Of a DNA stretch of 20,094 nt, positions 13,836 to 20,094 are shown in pieces (positions within the stretch are counted from its first letter, which is position 1; each line of letters starts with the position of its first letter). Source of the stretch: Dehalococcoidia bacterium UBA1123 (lineage in GTDB: Bacteria > Chloroflexota > Dehalococcoidia > Lucifugimonadales > UBA1123); the NCBI GenBank assembly GCA_002313895.1, contig DCAW01000179.1, positions 1 to 20,094 on the forward strand. The letters are read 5' to 3'. A program made the position numbers and the translations under genes. Under the pieces are notes generated by a model. It did no database searches, had not been told where the DNA came from, and saw only the letters and a program-made list of their open reading frames with translations.

Positions 13836-15110
13836 TTGGAAGCGCTGCCACTGGACGGGATTCGGGTTCTAGATTTCTCCCATGTGTGGGCGGGGCCTTT
13901 CTGCGCCCGGCTGCTGGGAGACTTCGGGGCAGAGGTCATCAAGGTCGAGTCAGTCAGCCGTTACGACCCTGAGCGCGGCCCCGCGAAATTCATCCCCGGC
14001 GCCCGGATGCGCCTCTACCCCGATGGCGAGCCTGGGGAGCGCCCGTACAATCGGGCGGGACGGTTCAACTCGTACAACCGCTCCAAGATCGGGCTGACTC
14101 TCGACCTGCGCTCCGAGGACGGGAAAGACCTGATGCGAAATCTGGTCGAGATATCCGATGTGGTGGTGGAGAATTTCAGCGTCGGCGTTATGAAGCGCCT
14201 GGGGTTGGACTATGAGAAGTGCCGAACGCTGAGGCCTGACATCATCTTCATCGCCTTGCCCGGATTCGGCAGCGACGGCCCGGAGGCCGGATACGCCGCC
14301 TACGGCCTCACTCAGGAGGCCATGTCAGGGCTGTCGGGAATCACCGGATACCCCGGCGAAATTCCCATAGACACCGGGGTGTTCTACGGCGACCCCACCG
14401 GCGGCCTTTTCGGGGCAACCGCAGTGATGACGGCCTTGTGGCATCGGAGCATCACTGGAGAGGGACAGCGCATCGACTTGTCACAACGGGAGGCCTTCGC
14501 CTCGATACTGCCAGAGCTTGTCTTTGACTACACCATGAACGACCGAGTCCAAGAGTCCATAGGCAACCGACACCCCCAGTTCGCGCCCCACGGCGTCTAT
14601 CCTTGCCTGGGAGACGATGCTTGGCTCGCCATAGCCGTCAAATCAGACAAGCAGTTTCGGTCTTTGTGCGAAGCGATCGAACATCCGACTCTGGCGAACG
14701 ACCTCCGATACTCCTCGGGGTCCAACCGCTTGCAAAACCAGGACGAGCTGGACCGAATCATCGGAGAGTGGACTCGCCAGCAAGATCAGCACGAGGCGAT
14801 GCGGCTGCTCCAGTCGCAAAGGATACCTGCCGGAGCGGTATTGACTAATCAGCAACTGTTGGAAGATCAACACTTCGAGGCGCGAGGCTTCTTCGAGGAG
14901 GTCACCCATCCAGACGTAGGAACGTATCGCGACATAGGTATGCCGTGGAAGCTGTCGGACACGCCTGTCCATGCTAGGCTTCCTGCCCCCGGTCTCGGAG
15001 AGCATAACGACAACGTGCTGGGCGAGATTCTGGGCCTGACTGCTGACGAGCTATGCTCGCTGGAAGAGCGCGATGTCATCGGCAATGTGCCGCTGAACAC
15101 TCGGGAGTGA
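13836..15110 (+). CDS. Family III CoA-transferase, Asp-type subunit of pair 1
   Basis: 424 residues from TTG at 13836, with GAGG at 13823-13826. The family block LPLDGIRVLDFSHVWAGPFC follows immediately, which supports this start; an ATG at 13782 would overlap the previous gene by 53 bases. Seen: GDFGAEVIKVES at 28-39, VVVENFSVGVMKRLGLDYEK at 109-128, TGEGQRIDLSQREA at 207-220 and the C-terminal LPAPGLGEHNDNVLGEILGL. The predicted catalytic Asp is Asp186 (FYGDPTGGLFG). A loop at about 41-75, rich in Arg, Pro and Gly, is longer than in the paralogue at 17749. It pairs with the Glu-type protein encoded just upstream. It may carry the active site of a heteromeric CoA-transferase, in the manner of the two-subunit succinyl-CoA:benzylsuccinate enzyme BbsEF (analogy only). 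Confidence 0.9.
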   Translation: MEALPLDGIRVLDFSHVWAGPFCARLLGDFGAEVIKVESVSRYDPERGPAKFIPGARMRLYPDGEPGERPYNRAGRFNSYNRSKIGLTLDLRSEDGKDLMRNLVEISDVVVENFSVGVMKRLGLDYEKCRTLRPDIIFIALPGFGSDGPEAGYAAYGLTQEAMSGLSGITGYPGEIPIDTGVFYGDPTGGLFGATAVMTALWHRSITGEGQRIDLSQREAFASILPELVFDYTMNDRVQESIGNRHPQFAPHGVYPCLGDDAWLAIAVKSDKQFRSLCEAIEHPTLANDLRYSSGSNRLQNQDELDRIIGEWTRQQDQHEAMRLLQSQRIPAGAVLTNQQLLEDQHFEARGFFEEVTHPDVGTYRDIGMPWKLSDTPVHARLPAPGLGEHNDNVLGEILGLTADELCSLEERDVIGNVPLNTRE

Positions 15111-15138
15111 GATCACGAACGTTTTGACATTTCGAGGC

Positions 15139-15165
15139 GTCAGGGTAGAGATCGGGCACCCTGAC
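15139..15165. terminator. Hairpin between convergent genes, possible bidirectional terminator
   Basis: GTCAGGGT (15139-15146) and ACCCTGAC (15158-15165) form a perfect 8-base-pair stem with an 11-base loop. It lies between the stop of the CoA-transferase (15110) and the end of the convergent YWTD/DUF11 gene (15213). No T-run follows on either strand, so rho-independent termination is not proven. Confidence 0.4.
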
Positions 15166-15212
15166 TTCAAAGGACTGACGGACGCCACACCAGACAATCG
15201 TCCCTTAGCTGA

Positions 15213-16142
15213 TTATCCTCGTGACGGACTCACTCGCCAGATTTCGCGCCTGATCCTGCCATTGAATGTCAGCAGCAGCAATCCGGCGAGTATCGCCAGC
15301 GCCCACACCGACATGCTGGGCACTGGCGGTCCTGTCGTGACCGCCTTGAACGTGTTGTTGCTGATCACAGATCCATCGTGTCAGCGGTCGTGGTCGCGAC
15401 GTTGATCAGCGGCCTGGTGGTTGTGGAATTGACTGACACCACAATCGTTGCCGTGGTCGACGATCCAAAGCCGAGACTGCTGAACGTGCACGTTATGTCT
15501 GTCGTCCCGCTACGCGATCCTCCTTCGGTGGCGACCGATGACACCAATGTCGTTCCAGGCGGGATCTTGTCCTTAACTTGTACGTTGGTTGCAGCGGTGG
15601 TTGTGCTCAAGTTGGTGACAGTGAGCGTGTAGGTGAGGTTTGTGCCAGCGATCACAGGGTTCGGGGCGTCGGTCTTCACTACTTTGAGGTCTGCATCTGG
15701 TGGTGTCACCCCTGAAGGGCCAATGAGGACGAACGCGACTGGGCCACCGAGGCCAGTGATAACGGTCTCGACACTCGTGCCATCCAGGTTGGCGCGCTTG
15801 ATCACGTTGCCACCGAACTCCGCCCAGTACATTTTGCCGGAACCATCCAGCGCGATGCCAGCAGGCAGGCCGAGACTAGTGACAAGGGGCTCGATACTGG
15901 TGCCATCCACGTTGGCGCGCTTGATAACGCTGGCTTGTTGCTCCGTCCAGTACATCTTGGTGGGCGCGTCCGCCTGGGCCGCGCCTGGCAGTGCAAAGTT
16001 CGCCACTTAGGAAGACTGCCAGCACAGCCACCAGCAATGGCAACAACCCCAATGCGGACCTGCCCGATCCAATGGCACGGCCTAGATTTCTAATATTGGG
16101 CATTTGGCGACTGTCTGAAGAAGTGGAAATCGATGTGTTCAT
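15213..16142 (-). pseudogene. Secreted YWTD-repeat/DUF11 protein with IPTL-like C-terminal sorting signal, broken by two frameshifts
   Basis: Start ATG at 16142 with GAGGTAAT upstream. Frame 1 gives a signal peptide (SALGLLPLLVAVLAVFLSG). Near 16006 the frame shifts by one base to VANFALPGAAQADAPTKMYW, with a signal-peptidase-like end (GAAQA-D). Two 41-residue YWTD-type propeller repeats follow (MYWTEQQASVIKRANVDGTS; MYWAEFGGNVIKRANLDGTS). A DUF11 domain comes next (DLKVVKTDAPNPVIAGTNLT to about TTTADT). Near 15366 a one-base deletion shifts the frame back. It then reads NNTFKAVTTGPPVPSMSVWA, a hydrophobic helix (LAILAGLLLLTF) and Arg-rich RIRRE, ending TAA at 15213-15215. The ending resembles IPTL-CTERM surface-sorting tails. 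The two shifts compensate, and the total is 310 codons. It is either a real pseudogene or two sequencing errors. It would be a small envelope protein; two blades are too few for a full propeller. Confidence 0.75.
15777..15962 (-). repeat. Direct repeat encoding two YWTD-type units
   Basis: Segments 15777-15839 and 15900-15962 are similar at the DNA level, sharing GTGCCATCCA, GTTGGCGCGCTTGAT and CCAGTACAT. They are offset by exactly 123 bases, that is 41 codons. They encode the paired propeller repeats of the broken gene. Confidence 0.7.
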
Positions 16143-16186
16143 TATTACCTCGTTGCGGGCTTACTCACCGCATTGGCTTGGAGCGC

Positions 16187-16215
16187 ACGATATCATTACA
16201 GTTAAATATCGTCAA
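16187..16215 (-). promoter_or_regulatory. Probable promoter of the YWTD/DUF11 gene
   Basis: On the minus strand TTGACG (16210-16215) and TATCGT (16187-16192) are separated by 17 bases. This would start a transcript about 40 bases before the ATG at 16142. Confidence 0.4.
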
Positions 16216-16461
16216 TTTCAAACCAAAACCTTTGAAATACCTCTCGATATCGACATTACTATCCTGAACACGCCACACTCTCGATGCCTCAAGGGATCTG
16301 TGCAACAAATCATCGACACTTCACAATCGCAGCGGACATAAGCATGTTGATGCATTAGGTATATGTTGTAACCGTTTCTCCAGAGTATGTTCGGGACAGA
16401 GAAGGCGCCTTTTAGGCGCTAACGTGCAATCCGGGGGCCGAAAGCATAGGCGCCGCAAGTT

Positions 16462-16491
16462 TTGACAACCAGGCGCATCGAGGTAGAGAAT
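16462..16491 (+). promoter_or_regulatory. Probable promoter of CoA-transferase pair 2
   Basis: A perfect -35 box TTGACA (16462-16467) is followed after 18 bases by GAGAAT (16486-16491), 4 of 6 matches to the -10 consensus. The transcript would begin near 16498, right at the inverted repeat 16500-16527, about 73 bases before the ATG. Confidence 0.45.
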
Positions 16492-16499
16492 GTCTCCGG

Positions 16500-16527
16500 C
16501 GATTTCTGTGTAGGTTGACAGAAATCG
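16500..16527 (+). promoter_or_regulatory. Inverted repeat at the predicted transcription start (operator or leader hairpin)
   Basis: CGATTTCTG (16500-16508) and CAGAAATCG (16519-16527) are exact reverse complements around a 10-base loop. The position just after the predicted -10 box suggests an operator for a dimeric repressor or a 5' leader hairpin. No T-run follows, so it is not a simple terminator. Confidence 0.45.
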
Positions 16528-16570
16528 GTGATACGAAAGTGAGGTCAAGGCCATCGCAGTCACAGGGTTA

Positions 16571-17752
16571 ATGTCTGGGGTTAGAGTTCTGGATGTCGGG
16601 AGGCGGATATCCGGCCCGTATTGCGCCAGGACACTGGCGAATATGGGCGCCGACGTGATCAAGATCGAGCCGCCGGAAGGCGACGAATCGCGACACATGG
16701 GGCCGTTCCCTTCAGATGGTCCCCATCCTGAAAAAAGCGGCCTGTTCCTGGCGCTCAACATCAATAAGAAGGGCGTCACTCTCGACCTGACCACCGAAGA
16801 GGGAGCAAGCGCATTTCGCAAGCTCGCCAAAACCGCCGACATCGTGGTCGATAACCTCCCGCTGGGACACCTGAACAACTTGGGATTTGGCTACGATACT
16901 CTTAGAGAGAATACGCCCGGCATCATTGTCACGTCCATAACTCCCTTTGGAAATCGTGGCGTCAACATGAATTGGAAGGCCACCGACCTGACCCTGTTCC
17001 ACATGAGCAGCAACGCCTCCGGCCTGCTGGGGCCGGTGGAAGACCCTGACACCGAACCTCCGATACGCGCGGGCGGGCATCAGTCCGAGTTCGTCGCGGG
17101 CATGGCGGCAACGACCGCCTCGTTGATCGCGCTATTCCAAAAGCGCATGACTGGCAATGGAAGCCATGTTGACGTTTCCGAGTACGAGGCGATGGTGAAT
17201 CAAACAATCGCGGGTCTCGCAAACTCGGCCTACGGCAGGCCCGCGCCGACCCGAAGCCTCAAAGAGGTACGCGAAACCTACATCAGCGGCATGGCGGGGG
17301 CCATAGGAGGAGTCCTGCCTACCAACGACGGCTACGTCGCAATATCTCCCAGAGAGGACGCACAGTGGGAGCGTTGGCTGGGTGTCATGGGCAACCCCGA
17401 GTGGGCCACCGATGAGCGGTTCGTCACTCGCAAGGGGCGACAGACTCATACCGAGGCGCTTTGGGAGCTTCTATCCCAGTGGTCGCGTCAGCATTCAAAA
17501 CACGACATCGCCCGCCGAGGACAGGACAAGCGTATCCCCTGTTTCGCGGTCAACACGATATCTGACCTTCTGGCGAACGAACACCTTGCAGTCCGGGAGT
17601 TCTTCCAGGAAATCGACCATCCCGTCGCTGGGAGGTTAAAGTACCCAGGCCCGCCTTACCGATTCTCGAACACCCCTTTCCCACTGGACGCCCGCCCGGC
17701 CCCGTTATTGGGAGAGCATAATCAGGAAATCCTCGAAGGGCTGGATTCATGA
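16571..17752 (+). CDS. Family III CoA-transferase, Glu-type subunit of pair 2
   Basis: 393 residues from ATG at 16571 (AGGG upstream); a stop lies in frame at 16529-16531 and no other start codon fits. CaiB/BaiF features: SGVRVLDVGRRISGPYCAR at 2-20, MGADVIKIEPPEGDESR at 25-41, SGLFLALNINKKGVTLDL at 56-73, GNGSHVDVSEYEAM at 195-208 and the C-terminal APLLGEHNQEIL. The expected catalytic Asp position has Glu173 (GGHQSEFVAGM), as in the paralogue at 12668. It overlaps the next CoA-transferase by ATGA (17749-17752), so the two should be made in equal amounts. It is the first gene of the last plus-strand operon. It probably lacks, or has altered, covalent catalysis and may be a partner subunit (inference). 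Confidence 0.9.
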   Translation: MSGVRVLDVGRRISGPYCARTLANMGADVIKIEPPEGDESRHMGPFPSDGPHPEKSGLFLALNINKKGVTLDLTTEEGASAFRKLAKTADIVVDNLPLGHLNNLGFGYDTLRENTPGIIVTSITPFGNRGVNMNWKATDLTLFHMSSNASGLLGPVEDPDTEPPIRAGGHQSEFVAGMAATTASLIALFQKRMTGNGSHVDVSEYEAMVNQTIAGLANSAYGRPAPTRSLKEVRETYISGMAGAIGGVLPTNDGYVAISPREDAQWERWLGVMGNPEWATDERFVTRKGRQTHTEALWELLSQWSRQHSKHDIARRGQDKRIPCFAVNTISDLLANEHLAVREFFQEIDHPVAGRLKYPGPPYRFSNTPFPLDARPAPLLGEHNQEILEGLDS

Positions 17753-18924
17753 TCAACAGACTTCCGCTGGAAGGAACCAGAGTCCTTGACCTCAGCTGGA
17801 TAATCGCAGGGCCGACATCGACCCGGTGTCTCGCGATCATGGGGGCTGACGTCATCAAATTGGGCAGCGCTCGGCGCCCTGACCCATCGACCGGTAGTCC
17901 ACCGTTCCAAGTGTACAACCAGTCCAAGAGCTATGCCGCTCTCAATATTTCCCGCCCAGAGGGTCTCGAAATGGCGATGTCTCTGGTTGCCCTCTCGGAT
18001 ATCGTCGTTGAGAATTTCGCTGCGGGAGTCGTCGAGCGTCTCGGTTTGGGTTACGAGGCGATTCGAGAGGTCAACCCTAATGTCATCATGATCTCGTCTT
18101 CTGGCACCGGACACAGCGGGCCGGATAAGGACTACGTGGCATATGGGAGCCTGCTGCAGCACTATACAGGCTGGAACACGGTGTCTGGCTACCCAGGACA
18201 AGAGCCAATCAAGGGTGGCCTTTGGGCAGACCCCTGGGTGGGAATGGAGCTGACGATGGTCGCCGTCGCCGCCCTCAATCACAGGGTTGTGACAGGAGAG
18301 GGGCAGTATATCGACTTTTCGATGGCCGAGGCTCTGAGCGCCAGCATCCCAGAGGCCATCTTGCACTACCAGATGAACGGCGCCGTCAAGGAACCGATGG
18401 GCAACGACGACGATTGGAACTCGCCTCACGGCATGTACCACTGCAAAGGCTCTGACTCTTGGGTCGCCATCGCAGTGACTACCAACCAGGAATGGAAGGC
18501 CCTCTGCTGCGCCATCGGCAAACCGGAGTTGGCGTCAAAGCCTGGGTTCGATAATGCCGAGGTCAGGCGGGACCATAGAGACGAGATCGACGCGGCCATC
18601 AGCCAGTGGACATCACAGCACGACGACTACGATGCTGCTGAAATTCTTCAGAATGCGGGCATTCCCGCTGGGCCGTCTCTCGATGTATCGAGGGTCTACA
18701 ATGACCCCCATTTGCGTTCAAGCGGGTACTTGTATCAGGTGAAAACGAACGATGGCGAAATCAGAGACTTGCCCAGCCTGCCGTGGCGATTTGAAGGGCA
18801 GAGCGGGCCGCGCATCGCCGCCGCGCCGGACCTAGCGCAGGACAATGATCGAATTTACCGAGAACTATTGGGGCTGTCGGAATCTGAGATCGCCCAGCTT
18901 GTTGAAGACCAGATTATTTACTGA
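17749..18924 (+). CDS. Family III CoA-transferase, Asp-type subunit of pair 2
   Basis: 391 residues from ATG at 17749, overlapping the upstream stop by four bases. Seen: LPLEGTRVLDLSWIIAGP at 5-22, MGADVIKLGS at 31-40, DIVVENFAAGVVERLGLGYE at 84-103 and TGEGQYIDFSMAEAL at 182-196. The predicted catalytic Asp is Asp161 (GGLWADPWVGMEL). Compared with its paralogue at 13836 the loop after beta-strand 3 is shorter (ARRPDPSTGSPPFQVYNQSK). The usual Glu of VIKVE or VIKIE, a CoA-region residue, is replaced by Gly39 in VIKLGS. Shared segments with 13836 include GYPG, HGMY/HGVY and WVAIAV/WLAIAV, supporting duplication of the whole pair. The crotonase gene follows after 46 bases, so the last three genes likely form an operon acting on one acyl-CoA. 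Confidence 0.9.
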   Translation: MINRLPLEGTRVLDLSWIIAGPTSTRCLAIMGADVIKLGSARRPDPSTGSPPFQVYNQSKSYAALNISRPEGLEMAMSLVALSDIVVENFAAGVVERLGLGYEAIREVNPNVIMISSSGTGHSGPDKDYVAYGSLLQHYTGWNTVSGYPGQEPIKGGLWADPWVGMELTMVAVAALNHRVVTGEGQYIDFSMAEALSASIPEAILHYQMNGAVKEPMGNDDDWNSPHGMYHCKGSDSWVAIAVTTNQEWKALCCAIGKPELASKPGFDNAEVRRDHRDEIDAAISQWTSQHDDYDAAEILQNAGIPAGPSLDVSRVYNDPHLRSSGYLYQVKTNDGEIRDLPSLPWRFEGQSGPRIAAAPDLAQDNDRIYRELLGLSESEIAQLVEDQIIY

Positions 18925-18970
18925 CAACTGACAAAGCAGGCTATCATCGCCTGATATGCGGGGCTAAAAA

Positions 18971-19888
18971 ATGGGAATTCTGTTCGAGAAGAAAAACAAA
19001 ATCGCGTACATCACCCTCAACAACCCGGAGAAGGCCAATATCTTGGACAAGGAGACCTCCGACGAGATCAGCGAAGCATGGAAGGAGGTCTGGGAGGATC
19101 GGGACATCCGCTGCGCCATTCTGACGGGAGCCGGGGACCGGCATTTCTGCGCCGGACACAACCTCGCGCCCAGACCCGGAGTGACGGAGGACGAGCGGAC
19201 CCGCATGCGCGCCGAGAGCGTGTTCTGGCCTCTGGCTGGCACGGTTAACCAGGCGAACATAGGCGCAGATGGACGGCTGGGCGACCACTATCCACAGATC
19301 ATGAAACCCGTCATTGGAGCCATCAACGGATGGGCCGCTGGAGCCGGATTTTACATCATGCTTACCTCAATGGACATCCGCATCGCCTGCGAGGAACATG
19401 CCCGGTTTAAGTTCGCGTTGCTCAGTCAGGGGTGGGTCGGCTCTGGGCCGGGGGCCACGTACCTGCCTCGCCAGATCGCCCACGCCGACGCCATGCGTAT
19501 CCTGCTGACCGACGAACCTTTCGATGCCAAAGAAGCCTTGAGAATCAACCTGATTAACGAGGTCGTGCCCCACGACAACCTGATGAGCCGCGCCGAAGAG
19601 TTAGCAACTCAGATCACCAAAGTTCCGCCTATCGCCGTGCGGATGATGAAGGAATTTGTCCTCAAATTCAAAGACGTTCCCGTCACCGAGGCATGGAGGG
19701 TGCAAACGCTTATGAACGCCCTGCTCACCCAGTTCACCACCGACGGCGACGAAGGCAGGGCCGCGTTCCTGGAGAAACGCCCCCCTGAATTCACCGGCGG
19801 AATTCGTCAGAAGGGCGAAGCATTCCCTGAGTTGTCCGATGAGCAATGGGATCGCCTGATGACTCTCCGTCGAGATGGTGGAGGGTAG
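18971..19888 (+). CDS. Crotonase-superfamily protein (enoyl-CoA hydratase/isomerase-like)
   Basis: 305 residues from ATG at 18971 (GGGGC upstream). The crotonase fold is clear: IAYITLNNPEKANILDKETS at 11-30, the first oxyanion-hole segment HFCAGHNL at 58-65, the second IGAINGWAAGAG at 115-126, GPGATYLPRQI at 159-169 and FDAKEALRINLINEVVP at 184-200. The two catalytic Glu of true enoyl-CoA hydratase (Glu144, Glu164 in the rat enzyme) align with Tyr128 and Leu150 here. Ordinary water addition is therefore unlikely. An isomerase, hydrolase, decarboxylase or ring-modifying member is more likely. The protein is 40-50 residues longer than the usual 255-265, mainly by an insert around 68-108 and a C-terminal extension. 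It acts on a CoA ester in the cytoplasm and is probably co-transcribed with CoA-transferase pair 2. Confidence 0.88.
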   Translation: MGILFEKKNKIAYITLNNPEKANILDKETSDEISEAWKEVWEDRDIRCAILTGAGDRHFCAGHNLAPRPGVTEDERTRMRAESVFWPLAGTVNQANIGADGRLGDHYPQIMKPVIGAINGWAAGAGFYIMLTSMDIRIACEEHARFKFALLSQGWVGSGPGATYLPRQIAHADAMRILLTDEPFDAKEALRINLINEVVPHDNLMSRAEELATQITKVPPIAVRMMKEFVLKFKDVPVTEAWRVQTLMNALLTQFTTDGDEGRAAFLEKRPPEFTGGIRQKGEAFPELSDEQWDRLMTLRRDGGG

Positions 19889-19930
19889 GGAATAGCTGTC
19901 AGCCGTCAGTTTTAGGCCGTCAACTCACGC

Positions 19931-20094
19931 GACGCTGAGGAGGGCCTCGAAGAATCTGGTCGTTGGCATGCAACGATTGTCAGGGACACGATCAGATGCT
20001 TCGCCTCGACTCAGCATGGCCAGCAGGCGCGAAACACAACGCGATTCTGAGAGGGGCTTCAAAGAATCTGGTCGAAGAAATACAAGCGTTGTTG
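19931..20094. repeat. Dispersed repeat, copies B and C (tandem, C cut by window edge)
   Basis: Copy B (core 19949-20022) matches copy A at 4444-4515 in ordered blocks. Copy C begins near 20041: CTGAGAGGGGCTTCAAAGAA corresponds to CTGAGGAGGGCCTCGAAGAA of copy B (from 19935), and AGAATCTGGTCG recurs 112 bases later (19951 and 20063). No gene is seen in 19889-20094. Confidence 0.6.

Larger units (their letters stand above)
16143..16570. other. Divergent intergenic region, no gene seen
   Basis: 428 bases between the minus-strand YWTD/DUF11 gene and the plus-strand CoA-transferase. A minus-strand frame running 16878-16321 is only the shadow of the CoA-transferase plus chance open sequence. The region holds a promoter candidate for each direction and an inverted repeat at 16500-16527, all listed separately. 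The part from about 16190 to 16330 is more AT-rich than its surroundings. Confidence 0.6.

Noticed and set aside
13318..13872. 184-codon plus-strand frame inside the CoA-transferase genes
   Set aside because: Out-of-frame shadow; both real frames show conserved CaiB/BaiF sequence throughout.
16321..16878. 185-codon minus-strand frame
   Set aside because: More than half lies opposite the CoA-transferase at 16571; the rest is intergenic with no ribosome-binding site and no recognisable domain.
18937..18953. CAGGC-TATCATC-GCCTG hairpin before the crotonase gene
   Set aside because: Only a 5-base stem, no T-run, and it lies within a 46-base gap inside a likely operon; could be chance.
1..20094. 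CRISPR arrays, phage genes, transposases, tRNA or rRNA genes
   Set aside because: None seen: no regularly spaced identical repeats, no transposase or integrase translation, and no recognisable RNA gene.

Overview
The window looks like a piece of an uncultured, free-living bacterial genome. The best guess is the phylum Chloroflexota (Dehalococcoidia / SAR202-type lineage). The reasons are the crowd of family III (CaiB/BaiF) CoA-transferases, the lipoprotein start followed by a Glu/Lys/Val-rich stretch, the 4,5-dihydroxyphthalate-decarboxylase-like protein, frequent TTG starts and moderately GC-rich DNA. This assignment is inference from gene content; no rRNA or tRNA gene was seen.

Layout. (1) 1-2062, minus strand: the N-terminus of a lipoprotein that runs off the left edge, a dihydroxyphthalate-decarboxylase/NMT1-type protein, and a VOC-family (extradiol dioxygenase-like) protein; the last two form a likely operon. 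(2) 2332-4440, plus: a CoA-transferase and a metallo-beta-lactamase-fold hydrolase. (3) 4441-5855, minus: a dispersed repeat, a decayed DUF1801 gene, a rho-independent terminator and a short-chain dehydrogenase. (4) 6052-11563, plus: an ornithine cyclodeaminase/mu-crystallin-family gene followed tightly by a urease cluster in the order ureD-ureAB(fused)-ureC-ureF-ureG. No ureE and no nickel transporter lie in the window. (5) 11571-12562, minus: two MaoC/hot-dog proteins resembling the two halves of a split hydratase. (6) 12668-18924, plus: two tandem pairs of CoA-transferases, separated by a minus-strand secreted YWTD/DUF11 protein gene broken by two frameshifts. (7) 18971-19888, plus: a crotonase-superfamily protein, then repeat-containing DNA to the end.

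How the genes could work together. The urease block would release ammonia and CO2 from urea in the cytoplasm. With ornithine cyclodeaminase it could complete arginine-to-proline nitrogen salvage if an arginase exists elsewhere. The CoA-transferases, MaoC pair and crotonase look like acyl-CoA chemistry: CoA activation of an organic acid by transfer, then hydration or isomerisation. The substrate cannot be told from sequence. The most interesting signal is that the two CoA-transferase pairs share one architecture: a first subunit with Glu, and a second with Asp, at the expected catalytic position, translationally coupled. This suggests a duplicated hetero-oligomeric CoA-transferase module. Short CAGG-periodic repeats in several gene junctions and a second, longer dispersed repeat are also noteworthy.
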